Shown: one piece after another, positions 55,095 through 64,000 of the stretch | Numbering within the stretch: the first letter of the stretch is position 1 | Layout: each line of letters begins with the position of its first letter | From: Rhynchopus euleeides | Taxonomy: Eukaryota; Euglenozoa; Diplonemea; Diplonemida; Diplonemidae | Direction of reading: 5' to 3' | NCBI GenBank assembly: GCA_963210315.1 | Contig: OY723290.1 | Coordinates: 434,001 to 498,000, forward strand | DNA: 64,000 nt | Notes under the pieces: model-generated | The model's input: the letters and a program-made list of their open reading frames with translations, nothing else | The model's database searches: none | What the model was told of the DNA's origin: nothing | Position numbers and translations under genes: made by a program

Positions 55095-55235
55095 ATACGG
55101 GGGGGTCTGGGGGGCGGAGCCCCCCAGCCGCCGGAGGCCACGGTAGTGAGTATCTGTTCCTTGCGCCGTAGTGGGAGCGCGTGGGAGTTGCGGGCGTACA
55201 GATTGTTGGCTGCGTCCTCCTGAGGCTACTGAGAG
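55095..55235 (+). repeat. dispersed repeat R3, copy 2
   Basis: Matches 3460-3590 inverted. It begins with GGGGGGTCTGGGGGGCGGAG, continues with CCGCCGGAGGCCACGGTAGT and ends near CTGCGTCCTCCTGAGGCTAC. Confidence 0.7.
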
Positions 55236-55312
55236 TGGTCTGGGTCCCATTCGCTGATGTGAACCCAAAGGACTTGGCTACAAGACAGGCACACGCTCCA
55301 GCCTAGTGGTAC

Positions 55313-55365
55313 AGGGGGGTCTGGGGGGCGGAGCCCCCCAGCCGCCGGAGGCCACGGTAGTGAAC
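55313..55365 (+). repeat. dispersed repeat R3, copy 3 (short)
   Basis: The first 50 bp of R3 only: the GGGGGGCGGAGCCCCCC hairpin plus GCCGCCGGAGGCCACGGTAG. It stands 215 bp after copy 2 in the same orientation. Confidence 0.75.
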
Positions 55366-56050
55366 GCCTGGCTCTTGACTGGGGAACAACGCCGGGTTTT
55401 GGCTGGAACAACCGAAAAAGGGGCGGGTGTCCGGAGGATTCATCCTCATCCCCCACTAGAATACCACCTGCCCCCGAAAAACTTCACCCAGAAAACCTGT
55501 GGGGAAAAAATCCCACCTAAAAAACCCAAGGAGAAAAAAAAATTCCCTCCCTATAAAAACCCAAAGAGAAAAAAAGTGCAATCCTGAATCGGGACTTGGA
55601 CTCCACATTTAGCTTCATACTTGCCCCCACCCCACCCCAACCCCCCCCCCCATAAACAGCCATGTCCCGGTTGCAGGAATGACGCTATCGCACGACGTGA
55701 ATACGAATACCAATCCAATCCAGAGAGGGATCTGGTGTTTGAGAACTGTGGAACCAGACTACTGAGAGAGGAAGTGGGGGGGGGTGGGGGATGGGGAGGA
55801 ATGTAGAGAACAGCAAGGCGCATAAAACCGGCGTCTCTCCCTTTTCACTCAACTGCGAAATCAGGTGGGGGGGGCGAGGGGGGTGGGGGAAGGATTTATG
55901 TTGCACTTCATTCCTCAGACAAGGTGCGACGATGCAGTGCTGGGGGCCGTAGAGAGAGACATCGTGTGTGGCGATGGCAACTCGCCCCTTTTTTTTCTGC
56001 TGCCCCCGTTCACACACACCTCCCTCGTTACATGCGTGTGTGCATGATTA

Positions 56051-56176
56051 CTGGGGGGGTTCAAATACAAGCCGTACGGCTTCTATTCAATTTTTCGGGT
56101 TTTGCAGGCACTTTCTGCACCCAAAACCCCAAAAAATTGAATAGAAGCCGTACGGCTTGTATTTGAACCCCCCCAG
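56051..56176. mobile_element. compact TA-flanked MITE, 126 bp
   Basis: Near-perfect inverted arms of about 50 bp, beginning CTGGGGGGGTTCAAATACAA, are separated by a loop of about 25 bp and flanked by TA (56049-56050 and 56177-56178). The arms contain the palindrome GCCGTACGGC. The structure and TA duplication fit a Tc1/mariner-type MITE. Confidence 0.8.
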
Positions 56177-58178
56177 TAAAGAAAGGGAGGGTGGTTGATA
56201 GAGAGAGAGAGAGAGAGATACATGCGCTCTTAAGACAACGAGAGAGGCAGAGCATACTGAGAGCTTCCAGACACCTCCACCCCGCCTACCCACCCAGACC
56301 CGGGACGGACCACCCAGGTCGTGCACTCACACAGCACGCATCCTGACAGAAGGACGGAGAAGAACACGGTGCAATGCAGAGACGCACACAGAATAGAGAT
56401 AAAGGTATGCTTGAGGAGAGAAAGAAAAAGAGAGAGAGAGAGAGAACGGCAATGATCATCTGGCAACGATTTGGGTACCAAAAGAGGGTGCAAAAACAGA
56501 GAGGGTTTGCCCTTGCTTTGTCACGGCAGCTGCACATATTTTTTTTTAAAGAACTGCCGGCACACACGAAGAAGCTCTGTATATTTTATGTCATGCGTTT
56601 TCTTGGTAATCGGCGACCTCCAGCCTTGCAATATGGGACGGCCAGGGAGCGGCGCAATATATTTGAAGTTGGGCAAAACCACGAATTTGCGAGAGAGAGT
56701 TAGAGATGGCTGATGACGAGGATCACTTCTGTCCAATACACACACAGACACCCCTCCGCTCCCGGTGCCGTGCCCTCGGGATCAGGGCACGGGTCAACAG
56801 GTCAGGGGGGGGGACAGATGAGGGTCACGTTGATTTCATAGCAATTCGCTTGCGGCATAATTTATTTTCTGACCCCTTCTGGATCGCAACTGACAGCAAA
56901 GAACTGCCTACAATAGTGTTGTTGGGACACAGGCCCTCCCACCACGCACACGTGAGTATTTTTTGGAGGAGCGTCGAGCACGCCGAGCACCCTGCTCTTG
57001 ACGTGACCTCCACTGCCTCCCACACACACAACTACTTCCGCCCGCCTCCCCCCTCCCCTCCCCGCGTCTGAGGAGGAGGTGGGGAGGGGGGAGGGTCACA
57101 AGACCCAACGGACAACGCATTCCTCCCCACCCTCCCACCCCCTCTTGATAAAATAACTGATCCCAAGAAGCAATGGATTATGTGTCATGATGAAGATGGT
57201 ATCTCGTCAAGATTCTCCCCTCCCAGATTATTCCTCTTGAAAGGCTACGCAGGCTGGGTGCGTGAACATGTGCTACTGTATAGATCGCAGCAAGAGCTTG
57301 GCATGCTCGGTGCGGTGTCTACAGTCCGACACACAAAAGGGATTTATGTGTGTCTCGCAGTGGGCAATGTGGCAGTTCACAACTCCCACATGTCATAAGC
57401 AGCGTGACCAGATGGGTCGTGCATGCAGGTTCTTACAGAAGCTCGAACATTGAAATTCATTTGTTTTTTATCGTGGAAAAACGACGTGGAAAAATAAGGA
57501 AGGCGTATGACGCCCACGGTGATAGGAGGGGGTGAGGGGTGGGGGGGAGAGATTGTCGGCTGTCGGCAGACACAAACAAACTGAACAATCCGAGCACCCC
57601 CCCCACCCCCACCCCCACCCCGAAGGTGATGGCGGCGGCGGCGGTGGAGGAAAGAGTGTCACCGCTGGAATGGGGGACTGCGGGCGACCTGCGTCTCTCT
57701 GGCTGAGGCGTGACGTCTACAACGGAGGAGGGGGAGGAGGGGGGTAAATACAACACGTTGGGGTCACGGCTCGCAACCCCCCCGGACACTACAGCCCGCA
57801 AAGAGGGGGGGGGGGTTGTGTGTGGGGTGTGGGGAGTGCCCACCCCCCCCCCCTCTTTTTCGGACAAGATTGCTTGATATGAATAAGGAACGAAGCACCC
57901 CACCCCCCCCTTTCCCCCACCCCCCCAACAAAGAGAACACGAGCGTCACACTGGGGCACAGCTTTTTTTCCCTTTGACACACAAAACACACACACACAGC
58001 CCCCTCCCCTTTCCCCCCTCTCCCCCCTGCTACAGAAGGCTCTGCCAGAAAACCCCACCAGAAGAGAAGCAACCTTTCTCCTCCTCTTCCCTCTCCAAAC
58101 GAGATAGCCTCGGTAACACCTATACACCGCCAAACGCACGAAAGCCGCCGCCACCACCAACCACCTCTCCTCTCACCC
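56177..58178. other. intergenic, no gene recognised
   Basis: Downstream flank of the IQ/TPR giant. Contains (GA)n tracts near 56200-56218 and 56430-56446, and many C/G runs at 57590-58030. No open frame with recognisable features. Confidence 0.55.
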
Positions 58179-61100
58179 TTAACGCACTTTGCTCTCCGGC
58201 ACACCGGGGCCCATCAGAGGGTCGATAACCGGAGGGGGTGACGCGAACTCATCCCCTTCCCCTCCGATTGTGTGGGCGGCAGGCTCACCCTCCGCCTCAG
58301 AGGGGGGCTGTTCCTCTGCCCCGCCGTTGCCTCCGTCGCCGCCATTCCCAGCAGCATCGTTACCCTCGTTGTCCTCGCCGTACTGAGGAGGCGAGTCAGC
58401 AACGTCCTGCGGACCACCCGCGGCGTCACCACCCCCCGACGCCTCCTCCACCGGCTCATAGTCGTCGGAGTAAAACCCCTCCTCAGCCTCTGCATCTGCC
58501 TCCGCCTCCGCATCAGCCCCAGCCTGCCCCTCTGCCGGGGCAGCAGCTGCTGCGACAGGCGTGAGCTGCCCCCTGCAGTCCCCCTCGACAGACTCCTCCT
58601 CGAAGGAGTGCGAAGGCTCGTCGGCGGCATCGGCAGCCTCGGTGGGGTCGGGCGCGGTGTAGGCGGTTTCGGCGGTGTCAGCGCCGTCCCCCGCTGGGGA
58701 GGCCACCTCCGGGAGCTGCACCTCCTCCTGCACGCCCTCCGCCTGCTGCGGCGCGGCGGCAGAGGCTGTGGGGCTGCCATTCACCGGGGGCAGCGGCGGC
58801 GTCCCGGCCTGCGCATTGCCGTTGGTGCTGCTGCGGTGGTCTGTCGCAGCGCTCATCCTGTCATCCGCCTCGCAGTTGGCAGGGCCGACCGTGCCACAGC
58901 TGTCTGCGGGCTCCGCCTCAGCCTCCACGTCATCCCCCTCACACTGCGCCCCACGCACCGCGGCTGTCCTGCCTGCCGGCGACACGATATCCACAAGCGG
59001 CTCCTGCGCCCTGGAGTACGGCGCTGCATCTGCCGTCGGCGGCGAGATGGGCTGCCGATCCAGCGTGGGGTACCCCACGCCGCTGTCCACCCCCTCGGCT
59101 GCAACGTGGGTCTCGTCGGGCGATGTGACGAAGGGGCGTGCAGGGATGCTGGGCAGGCGCGCCTCGGAGCCCTTCCTGAGGCTGGAGGCGGAGGTGCGCC
59201 TGGCGGCGCTGCCCTGCGCGTGGGATGGGGATGTGGCGATGCCGAGGGCGCGCTTCATGGAGCGCATCTCGCGGCGCAGCGAAGCCATCTCCTCCTTCTC
59301 CTCATGCTCGCGCTCCACCTCCAGGGCACGCACCGTGGAGACGATCTGCCTCTCGAAGACGTGCATCTTGTAGGTGAGGGAGCGCTCCTCCTCCTCGAGG
59401 TAGTCCAGGTCGGACAGCATCTGGCGGTACCCCACCACGTCCTCCACAGTCATCTCGGGGTGCTCGTCCTCCTCCTGGAGGAAGCGGAGCGTCTTCTGCT
59501 GGCTGGCGATGCCGCGCGTGTTGATGGCAACCTCCTTCTCCGCCTGGCGCAGGTCGCGCTTGACGCACCGCATCGCCACCTCGCACTCATCGAGGAAGCT
59601 GTCCCACATCTCATCGAGGTCCTGCGCCTTCACCAGCTTCCGCGAGTCCTGCCGCTGCCGCTGCTCCAACTCGTGGTTGCGCTTCTTCAGCTCCGCGATG
59701 GTCGCATTGCAGCTGTCGGTGCGCGTCTGCAGCTCCTCCTCCATATCCTCGATGGTGCCGTGGTTCTGCAGGTAGGCGTGCTTCCGCTGCAGGGCGGAAA
59801 GCTCATTCTGCAGCGCCTTCGCCTTCGCCGCGTGGATACGCCCACCCAACGACGAGCCCTTCCGGCGGGGGAAGGGGTTGATCAGCACCTCCGTCAGGCG
59901 GGCCTCCTGCTTCGCTACCTTGCGGGCCAGCCCCCGGTTCTTCTCCTGCAGGTTCTGCAGCGTGCTCTTGAAGGACCACGCCTCCTGGGTGGCGATGGGT
60001 GCCGCCCCGTTGCGCAGGGGGCTCCCCTCCGCAGAGCTGGCCAGCCGCCTGTCGCGCACCATGCGCACGGGGGTCGAGCTGCGGCTCTCGTAGTCGCGGT
60101 CGTCGGAGCTTGCCCCCAGGGGGGAGTTGCTGCCGGTGCGGCTGCGCATGGCAGGCTGCGACAGGGGTGACCCGCCCGACGAATCGGAGTCGCTGCCCGT
60201 GCCCTCCTGGTGCCGGTTGTAGGTGGAGGGGCGGGTCTCGAGGAAGCGGCACCGCTCCCTCCTGTGGTTGGCGCCCTCGCTCCTGGTGCTGAGGGGCACG
60301 GCGTCCGCAATGGACACGCTGCGCCCGCGCGAAGCGCGGGATGCGGAGCGCGACACGCTGAGGGCCTGCCCGGCAAAGCGGTCCTCGATGTTGGGGTCCT
60401 CCGGCACCATCCCCATAGGGGAGGGCGTGGGGCGCACCGCACACCGCGCCTCCTCGTGGATGACGTAGTCTGCGAACTCGGGGCTGCCGCTGCCAGGGTA
60501 GGGCTCGCCCGACACGATGAGGATCTCGGAGGCGCCGTCCCGATGCCGCCGGTAGCCCTGGTGGCTGTCTTGTGTGCCGTCAGCCCCCATCGGGGAGGAG
60601 GGTGCGGTGGGGCGTGAGCTGAACACGTCGGGGTCCAGCCCGAACGACAGAGCGCTGAGGCGGCAGCGCCCGACACCGCCGCGCCCCACGCGCTGCATCA
60701 GCTTGATGGCGTGCTTCCGGGCGCGCCTGCGGCCGCTCCGGGCCACCTTCCTCTCCGCCATCATTTGCCGGTCCACACACCCACGGGCAACACGCGCCAG
60801 CAAGCCTGCTGCGTCTGACACCCTGCGCTGCGCACGCTCATCCGCTGTCTTGGCGTGCAGCTCGCCAAACTCAAGTCTCACAGGCACCGCACGCCCTGCC
60901 CGCTGCAGCAGCCGCACGGCAGACAGGCACCGGTGCCTTGCATGAATCTGCACCCGCTCGGCGTAAGCACGGCCCACACGATGCAGCAGGCCCAGCTCGC
61001 GTTGCACCAGTCGGGGGATGATCCTGCGGTCCTCCGTCACCTTGCCCTGCAGCGTCCAGGGTGCCACGCTGACGCGCAGCCTAGTGCGGGCGGGCATGGC

Positions 61101-63977
61101 ACGTCCAGCGCGCTGCAGCCTGACAAGGCTGCGGAAGGCTGCTGCATCCTCGTGGGCATCGAAGAGGCGCCGCCTGTCGAGGCAGCCGCGACCCGCGCGC
61201 TGCAGCAGCGTCGCCATGAGCTCCTTCTCGAGGCGGTCGCGCATGGCCCTGCCGATGCGGCGCAGGGTGGAGGCGACGGAGCGCAGGTTCATCATCTTGC
61301 CGTCAGACGACTCGGCAGACGCGCGCAGGTCGTGGTTGACTTCGAGCGACTCGCGCACAGCGCGCTGCAGCATGGAGGCAGCCTTGTTGATGCGCCTGCT
61401 CCGCATCTCGGCACGGCACAGCCTGCCGCGCCCCACCCTCTGCAGCAACAGCGCTGCCGCCTCCGCGTCGGCGCCGCCGGCGCCACCCCCCACCGCCACC
61501 GCGGCGGCCCGCGCCTCCACCTCCGCCTCCGCCTCCTCCACCTGCCGCGCGATGTCCCCGGCGCTGCTCCCCGTTGCAGCACTCCTCGCCTCAGCAGCCT
61601 CCTCCTCCGCCACCTCCCCCCCCTCCTTCTCCTCGACACTCTCGCCGCCGTCGCCCTCCTCGCCATCCACCTGGGCTGCTGCCGCCTCCGGCACCTCCTC
61701 CTCCACCTCCTCCGCCTTCTCCTCCACGCCCTCCTCCTGGCCTGTGGACTCATCATCGCCATCGCGGAATGCAGCCAGATCGGCGCGTGCGGTGTAGGCG
61801 CGCCCTGCGCGCTGCAGGATCATGGCGGCTGTTTCCGAGTCATCATCCTCTTCCTCCTGCTCGCAGCTGATCTCCATGTTCCTCTTCCGCGTGCGTGCCA
61901 CGGCAGAGCGGACAAAGCGCTGTATGGTGCAGGCTGCTTCGAAGGACAGCAGGGCAGGCTTGTGGTGCAGCGCAAGGCGGCCAGCCTCGATAACCTCCAT
62001 GCGCTTGCCGATGTGCTCTACCATGGCGGGCTCCAGCGAGTCGCGGTTCTCCTCCAGGTGGTCCGCCAGGATGGACGCGGCACGCTCGAAGTAGTCCTCC
62101 GCAGTCCTGCAGTCGCCCAGCTCTGCCTTCGTGTTGGCCAGGTTGAGGTACGACGTGGACACCACCTCCGCAGACAGGTGGTCCGCATGGCTCTGCACCT
62201 CCTGCAGCATCGCAACGCTCTCCAGCAGGGCCTCCTTGGCGGGGCCTGTCGGGAGCATCCTGCCGCCCGCCTCCTTCTGCAGCATCTTGCCCTTTGTGTA
62301 CAGCACGTACCCCAGGTTGTTGCATGCGGGTGCCTCGCGCTCTGTCATGCGCCCGTCGCCTCCCACCCGCTCTCGCGTGATGATGCGCCGCAGGTGCATG
62401 GCTGCGCTGTCCAGCTCCCGTGCCTGGATGAGGGTGAAGGCGATGCGCGTGTTGAGGTCCGCGAGGATGGTCTTCTTATGGACAGACATGCGCGAGGGGG
62501 AGTGCACGATCTTGTCGTTGTTGCCCGATGCAAAGGAGGTCTCCAGGAGGGTCGTGTTGCCCTCCAGCAGGTCGGTGTAGGCGATCAGCTTTGACACATC
62601 CTTCGGCCAGAGCGCAACGGCGAGCCGCGCCATCGGGATCCCGTAGCTGTTCAGCGCAGCCCCGGGGTCGAGGAAGGTGGAGGAGCCCGAGAGGATCTGC
62701 TCATACAGCACGACAAGGCTGTCCTCGTTGTAGCCGTGTGGCTCCTCCCGCAGGTGCTGCACTGCCTCTGCGGGCATCGACAGCATGCACCGTGCGATGT
62801 CGCACCAGTCGGGTGCCACGCGTGCCAGCCTGACACGCTGTTTGAAGGGCTCCAGCACGTTGTCGAAGTAGCGATGCCGTGTCTCGTGGTAGCGCATCAG
62901 CTCCTCCCGCCCGCACCGCGGGTGGCTGGGCGGTGTGCCCACGACGTGAACCGACAGCAGCCCCGCCACCTCGTTGGCCAGTGCCTCGGTGTAGTGCTCA
63001 TCGCCCTCTGCGCAGTCCTGTGCCTCTGCCAGTGCCGCCTCGTGGTACCTCACACGCAGCTCGACACACTCCTTGAAGTGCGCACCGTATGGCAGCGACA
63101 TGATGGGCTTGAGGTGCTGCACGCCGCCCGACGCGCTCCGCTTGAACCCCGTGCTCCCGGCCTGCGATGCCCCCAGCATGTCGCGCAGCTTTTTGACGAA
63201 GACAGTGGACTCAGGGCTGGTCTTCAGATACACCTGCCGCCCTGCGGGGGTCGACACCTGCTGATCCGCACACGACGTGGAGGGGCTGGTGGGCCGCGAA
63301 GACGACGACACGCTTGACGACGAGAAGGACGTCGGAGCCGACACATTCTCATACGCCAGGAGGAACCCGAAGGCATCTGTCCCGTCACTCCCATCCTTCA
63401 GGGCGATGTGCGCCAGCAGCCCTATCAGCTCCTTCGCGCGGAGGCGACGCACAGAATCATCCTCAGAGCGGGAGAGAGTCATGGAGTCGGCACGCTCCCT
63501 CTCGCGCTGCGACCCGCCTGACGACGCGGAGAACCCAGACGACGAATGCAGCCTCGGCTGCAGCAGCTGAGATGCCCGCAGGGGAGTCCGCGCCTCCACA
63601 GCCTCACCGGAGCGATGCAGCAGCATGCTCAGCAGCCTGTTGAGGGGGCGCTCGGGCCCCTTCTCGGGCACGGCGGGGTCGGAGAGCATCAGCCGCGCGA
63701 CTGCCCTGGTGGACCGCCACAGGTCTGACTCCATGCCGTGCCTGATGCCGGGCATGGTGGCGGCAAGCCCATCCAGCCTGACGATGTAGAACTGCCCGTC
63801 CAGCGAACTCTGCACGGAGGCCAGCACCTCCTTCACCACGGCGGAGGGCTCCGGCGCCGAGGACATGTCGAGGGGCGTGGTGGAGCCGAAGGTCGCCTTG
63901 GGTGTGGCGGTGTCCACCCGGCAGAGGCTGCTGAAGAGCTGCACGTAGGAGCGGAGGGCGTTGCTCTTCTTCGCCAT
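58179..63977 (-). CDS. giant TPR, IQ-repeat and coiled-coil protein (5' end possibly outside window)
   Basis: The frame has ATG at 63977 (MAKKSNALRSYVQ) but stays open to the window edge, so the real start may lie beyond 64000; from this ATG it is 1932 residues without an intron. Residues about 520-650 look like TPR helices (CNNLGYVLYTKGKMLQ, TSYLNLANTKAELGD, AEDYFERAASILADH). A canonical IQ motif (TIQRFVRSAVARTRKR) is at about 685, followed to about 1110 by some nine degenerate copies of the form LLQRAGRxxxxR (LLQRVGRGRLCRAEM, LLQRAGRGCLDRRRL, LMQRVGRGGVGRCRL). After a Ser/Arg-rich linker comes a coiled coil (about 1330-1590), then an acidic Glu/Ala/Gly tail. IQ motifs bind calmodulin or related light chains; a cytoskeletal or basal-body scaffold is likely but inferred. 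Confidence 0.85.
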   Translation of the reverse strand: MAKKSNALRSYVQLFSSLCRVDTATPKATFGSTTPLDMSSAPEPSAVVKEVLASVQSSLDGQFYIVRLDGLAATMPGIRHGMESDLWRSTRAVARLMLSDPAVPEKGPERPLNRLLSMLLHRSGEAVEARTPLRASQLLQPRLHSSSGFSASSGGSQRERERADSMTLSRSEDDSVRRLRAKELIGLLAHIALKDGSDGTDAFGFLLAYENVSAPTSFSSSSVSSSSRPTSPSTSCADQQVSTPAGRQVYLKTSPESTVFVKKLRDMLGASQAGSTGFKRSASGGVQHLKPIMSLPYGAHFKECVELRVRYHEAALAEAQDCAEGDEHYTEALANEVAGLLSVHVVGTPPSHPRCGREELMRYHETRHRYFDNVLEPFKQRVRLARVAPDWCDIARCMLSMPAEAVQHLREEPHGYNEDSLVVLYEQILSGSSTFLDPGAALNSYGIPMARLAVALWPKDVSKLIAYTDLLEGNTTLLETSFASGNNDKIVHSPSRMSVHKKTILADLNTRIAFTLIQARELDSAAMHLRRIITRERVGGDGRMTEREAPACNNLGYVLYTKGKMLQKEAGGRMLPTGPAKEALLESVAMLQEVQSHADHLSAEVVSTSYLNLANTKAELGDCRTAEDYFERAASILADHLEENRDSLEPAMVEHIGKRMEVIEAGRLALHHKPALLSFEAACTIQRFVRSAVARTRKRNMEISCEQEEEDDDSETAAMILQRAGRAYTARADLAAFRDGDDESTGQEEGVEEKAEEVEEEVPEAAAAQVDGEEGDGGESVEEKEGGEVAEEEAAEARSAATGSSAGDIARQVEEAEAEVEARAAAVAVGGGAGGADAEAAALLLQRVGRGRLCRAEMRSRRINKAASMLQRAVRESLEVNHDLRASAESSDGKMMNLRSVASTLRRIGRAMRDRLEKELMATLLQRAGRGCLDRRRLFDAHEDAAAFRSLVRLQRAGRAMPARTRLRVSVAPWTLQGKVTEDRRIIPRLVQRELGLLHRVGRAYAERVQIHARHRCLSAVRLLQRAGRAVPVRLEFGELHAKTADERAQRRVSDAAGLLARVARGCVDRQMMAERKVARSGRRRARKHAIKLMQRVGRGGVGRCRLSALSFGLDPDVFSSRPTAPSSPMGADGTQDSHQGYRRHRDGASEILIVSGEPYPGSGSPEFADYVIHEEARCAVRPTPSPMGMVPEDPNIEDRFAGQALSVSRSASRASRGRSVSIADAVPLSTRSEGANHRRERCRFLETRPSTYNRHQEGTGSDSDSSGGSPLSQPAMRSRTGSNSPLGASSDDRDYESRSSTPVRMVRDRRLASSAEGSPLRNGAAPIATQEAWSFKSTLQNLQEKNRGLARKVAKQEARLTEVLINPFPRRKGSSLGGRIHAAKAKALQNELSALQRKHAYLQNHGTIEDMEEELQTRTDSCNATIAELKKRNHELEQRQRQDSRKLVKAQDLDEMWDSFLDECEVAMRCVKRDLRQAEKEVAINTRGIASQQKTLRFLQEEDEHPEMTVEDVVGYRQMLSDLDYLEEEERSLTYKMHVFERQIVSTVRALEVEREHEEKEEMASLRREMRSMKRALGIATSPSHAQGSAARRTSASSLRKGSEARLPSIPARPFVTSPDETHVAAEGVDSGVGYPTLDRQPISPPTADAAPYSRAQEPLVDIVSPAGRTAAVRGAQCEGDDVEAEAEPADSCGTVGPANCEADDRMSAATDHRSSTNGNAQAGTPPLPPVNGSPTASAAAPQQAEGVQEEVQLPEVASPAGDGADTAETAYTAPDPTEAADAADEPSHSFEEESVEGDCRGQLTPVAAAAAPAEGQAGADAEAEADAEAEEGFYSDDYEPVEEASGGGDAAGGPQDVADSPPQYGEDNEGNDAAGNGGDGGNGGAEEQPPSEAEGEPAAHTIGGEGDEFASPPPVIDPLMGPGVPESKVR

Positions 63978-64000
63978 GAAGTTGTGCTGCTGGGAGTGGA

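Larger units (their letters stand above)
53664..56050. other. intergenic, no gene recognised
   Basis: Holds two copies of dispersed repeat R3 (listed separately), homopolymer runs near 54257 and 55641, and short frames without features. Confidence 0.55.

Overview
This window looks like nuclear DNA of a GC-rich protist. An alveolate of the chromerid type (Vitrella or Chromera) is my best guess. The grounds are an organelle-type RAP/octotricopeptide-like protein, a NEK-like kinase, an EF-hand protein, a very large IQ/TPR/coiled-coil protein, long GC-rich exons with few short introns (GTATG donors, AG acceptors), and intergenic DNA full of G/C homopolymers and foldback repeats. The assignment is inference; a dinoflagellate, green alga or other protist is not excluded.

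Layout. 1-2738: 3' part of a non-LTR retrotransposon (RT, RNase H, Cys/His knuckle). 4432-5886: NEK-like kinase. 8760-9488: coiled-coil protein. 9567-16860: a mosaic of inverted repeats around a broken hAT-like transposase, bracketed at both ends by arrays of the same palindromic unit, TCGACAGTCGA. 17432-22103: a second nested element with 29-bp terminal repeats. It contains a Mutator-like element (18587-19571, 9-bp target duplication) that carries a 3' fragment of the same LINE, a retroelement RNase H fragment, and hairpin repeats. 22110-26195: no gene recognised.

26471-47380 is the gene-richest part: a glycine-rich C-terminal protein, a DysF/DEP/RING/DysF protein, the RAP-domain protein (four exons), a small secreted Cys-rich protein and an EF-hand protein. 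47574-49955 is a second repeat cluster: a TA-flanked element with arms of about 360 bp, a hAT-type MITE inserted exactly at its end, and a 670-bp foldback element built of ACATGT palindromes. 51274-53661 is another TA-flanked inverted-repeat element, and 56051-56176 is a compact TA-flanked MITE. 58179 to the right edge is the IQ/TPR/coiled-coil giant, whose start may lie outside the window.

Two patterns run through the window. All eight host genes recognised are on the minus strand, as in unidirectional gene clusters. The repeats share a style: termini with runs of G or C, TA or 8-9 bp target duplications, and subterminal arrays of short perfect palindromes, each element with its own palindrome core. 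No tRNA, rRNA, CRISPR array or origin was found. The host genes do not form an obvious pathway; they cover signalling (kinase, EF-hand, IQ), organelle RNA biology (RAP), ubiquitin/membrane functions (RING-DysF) and secretion.
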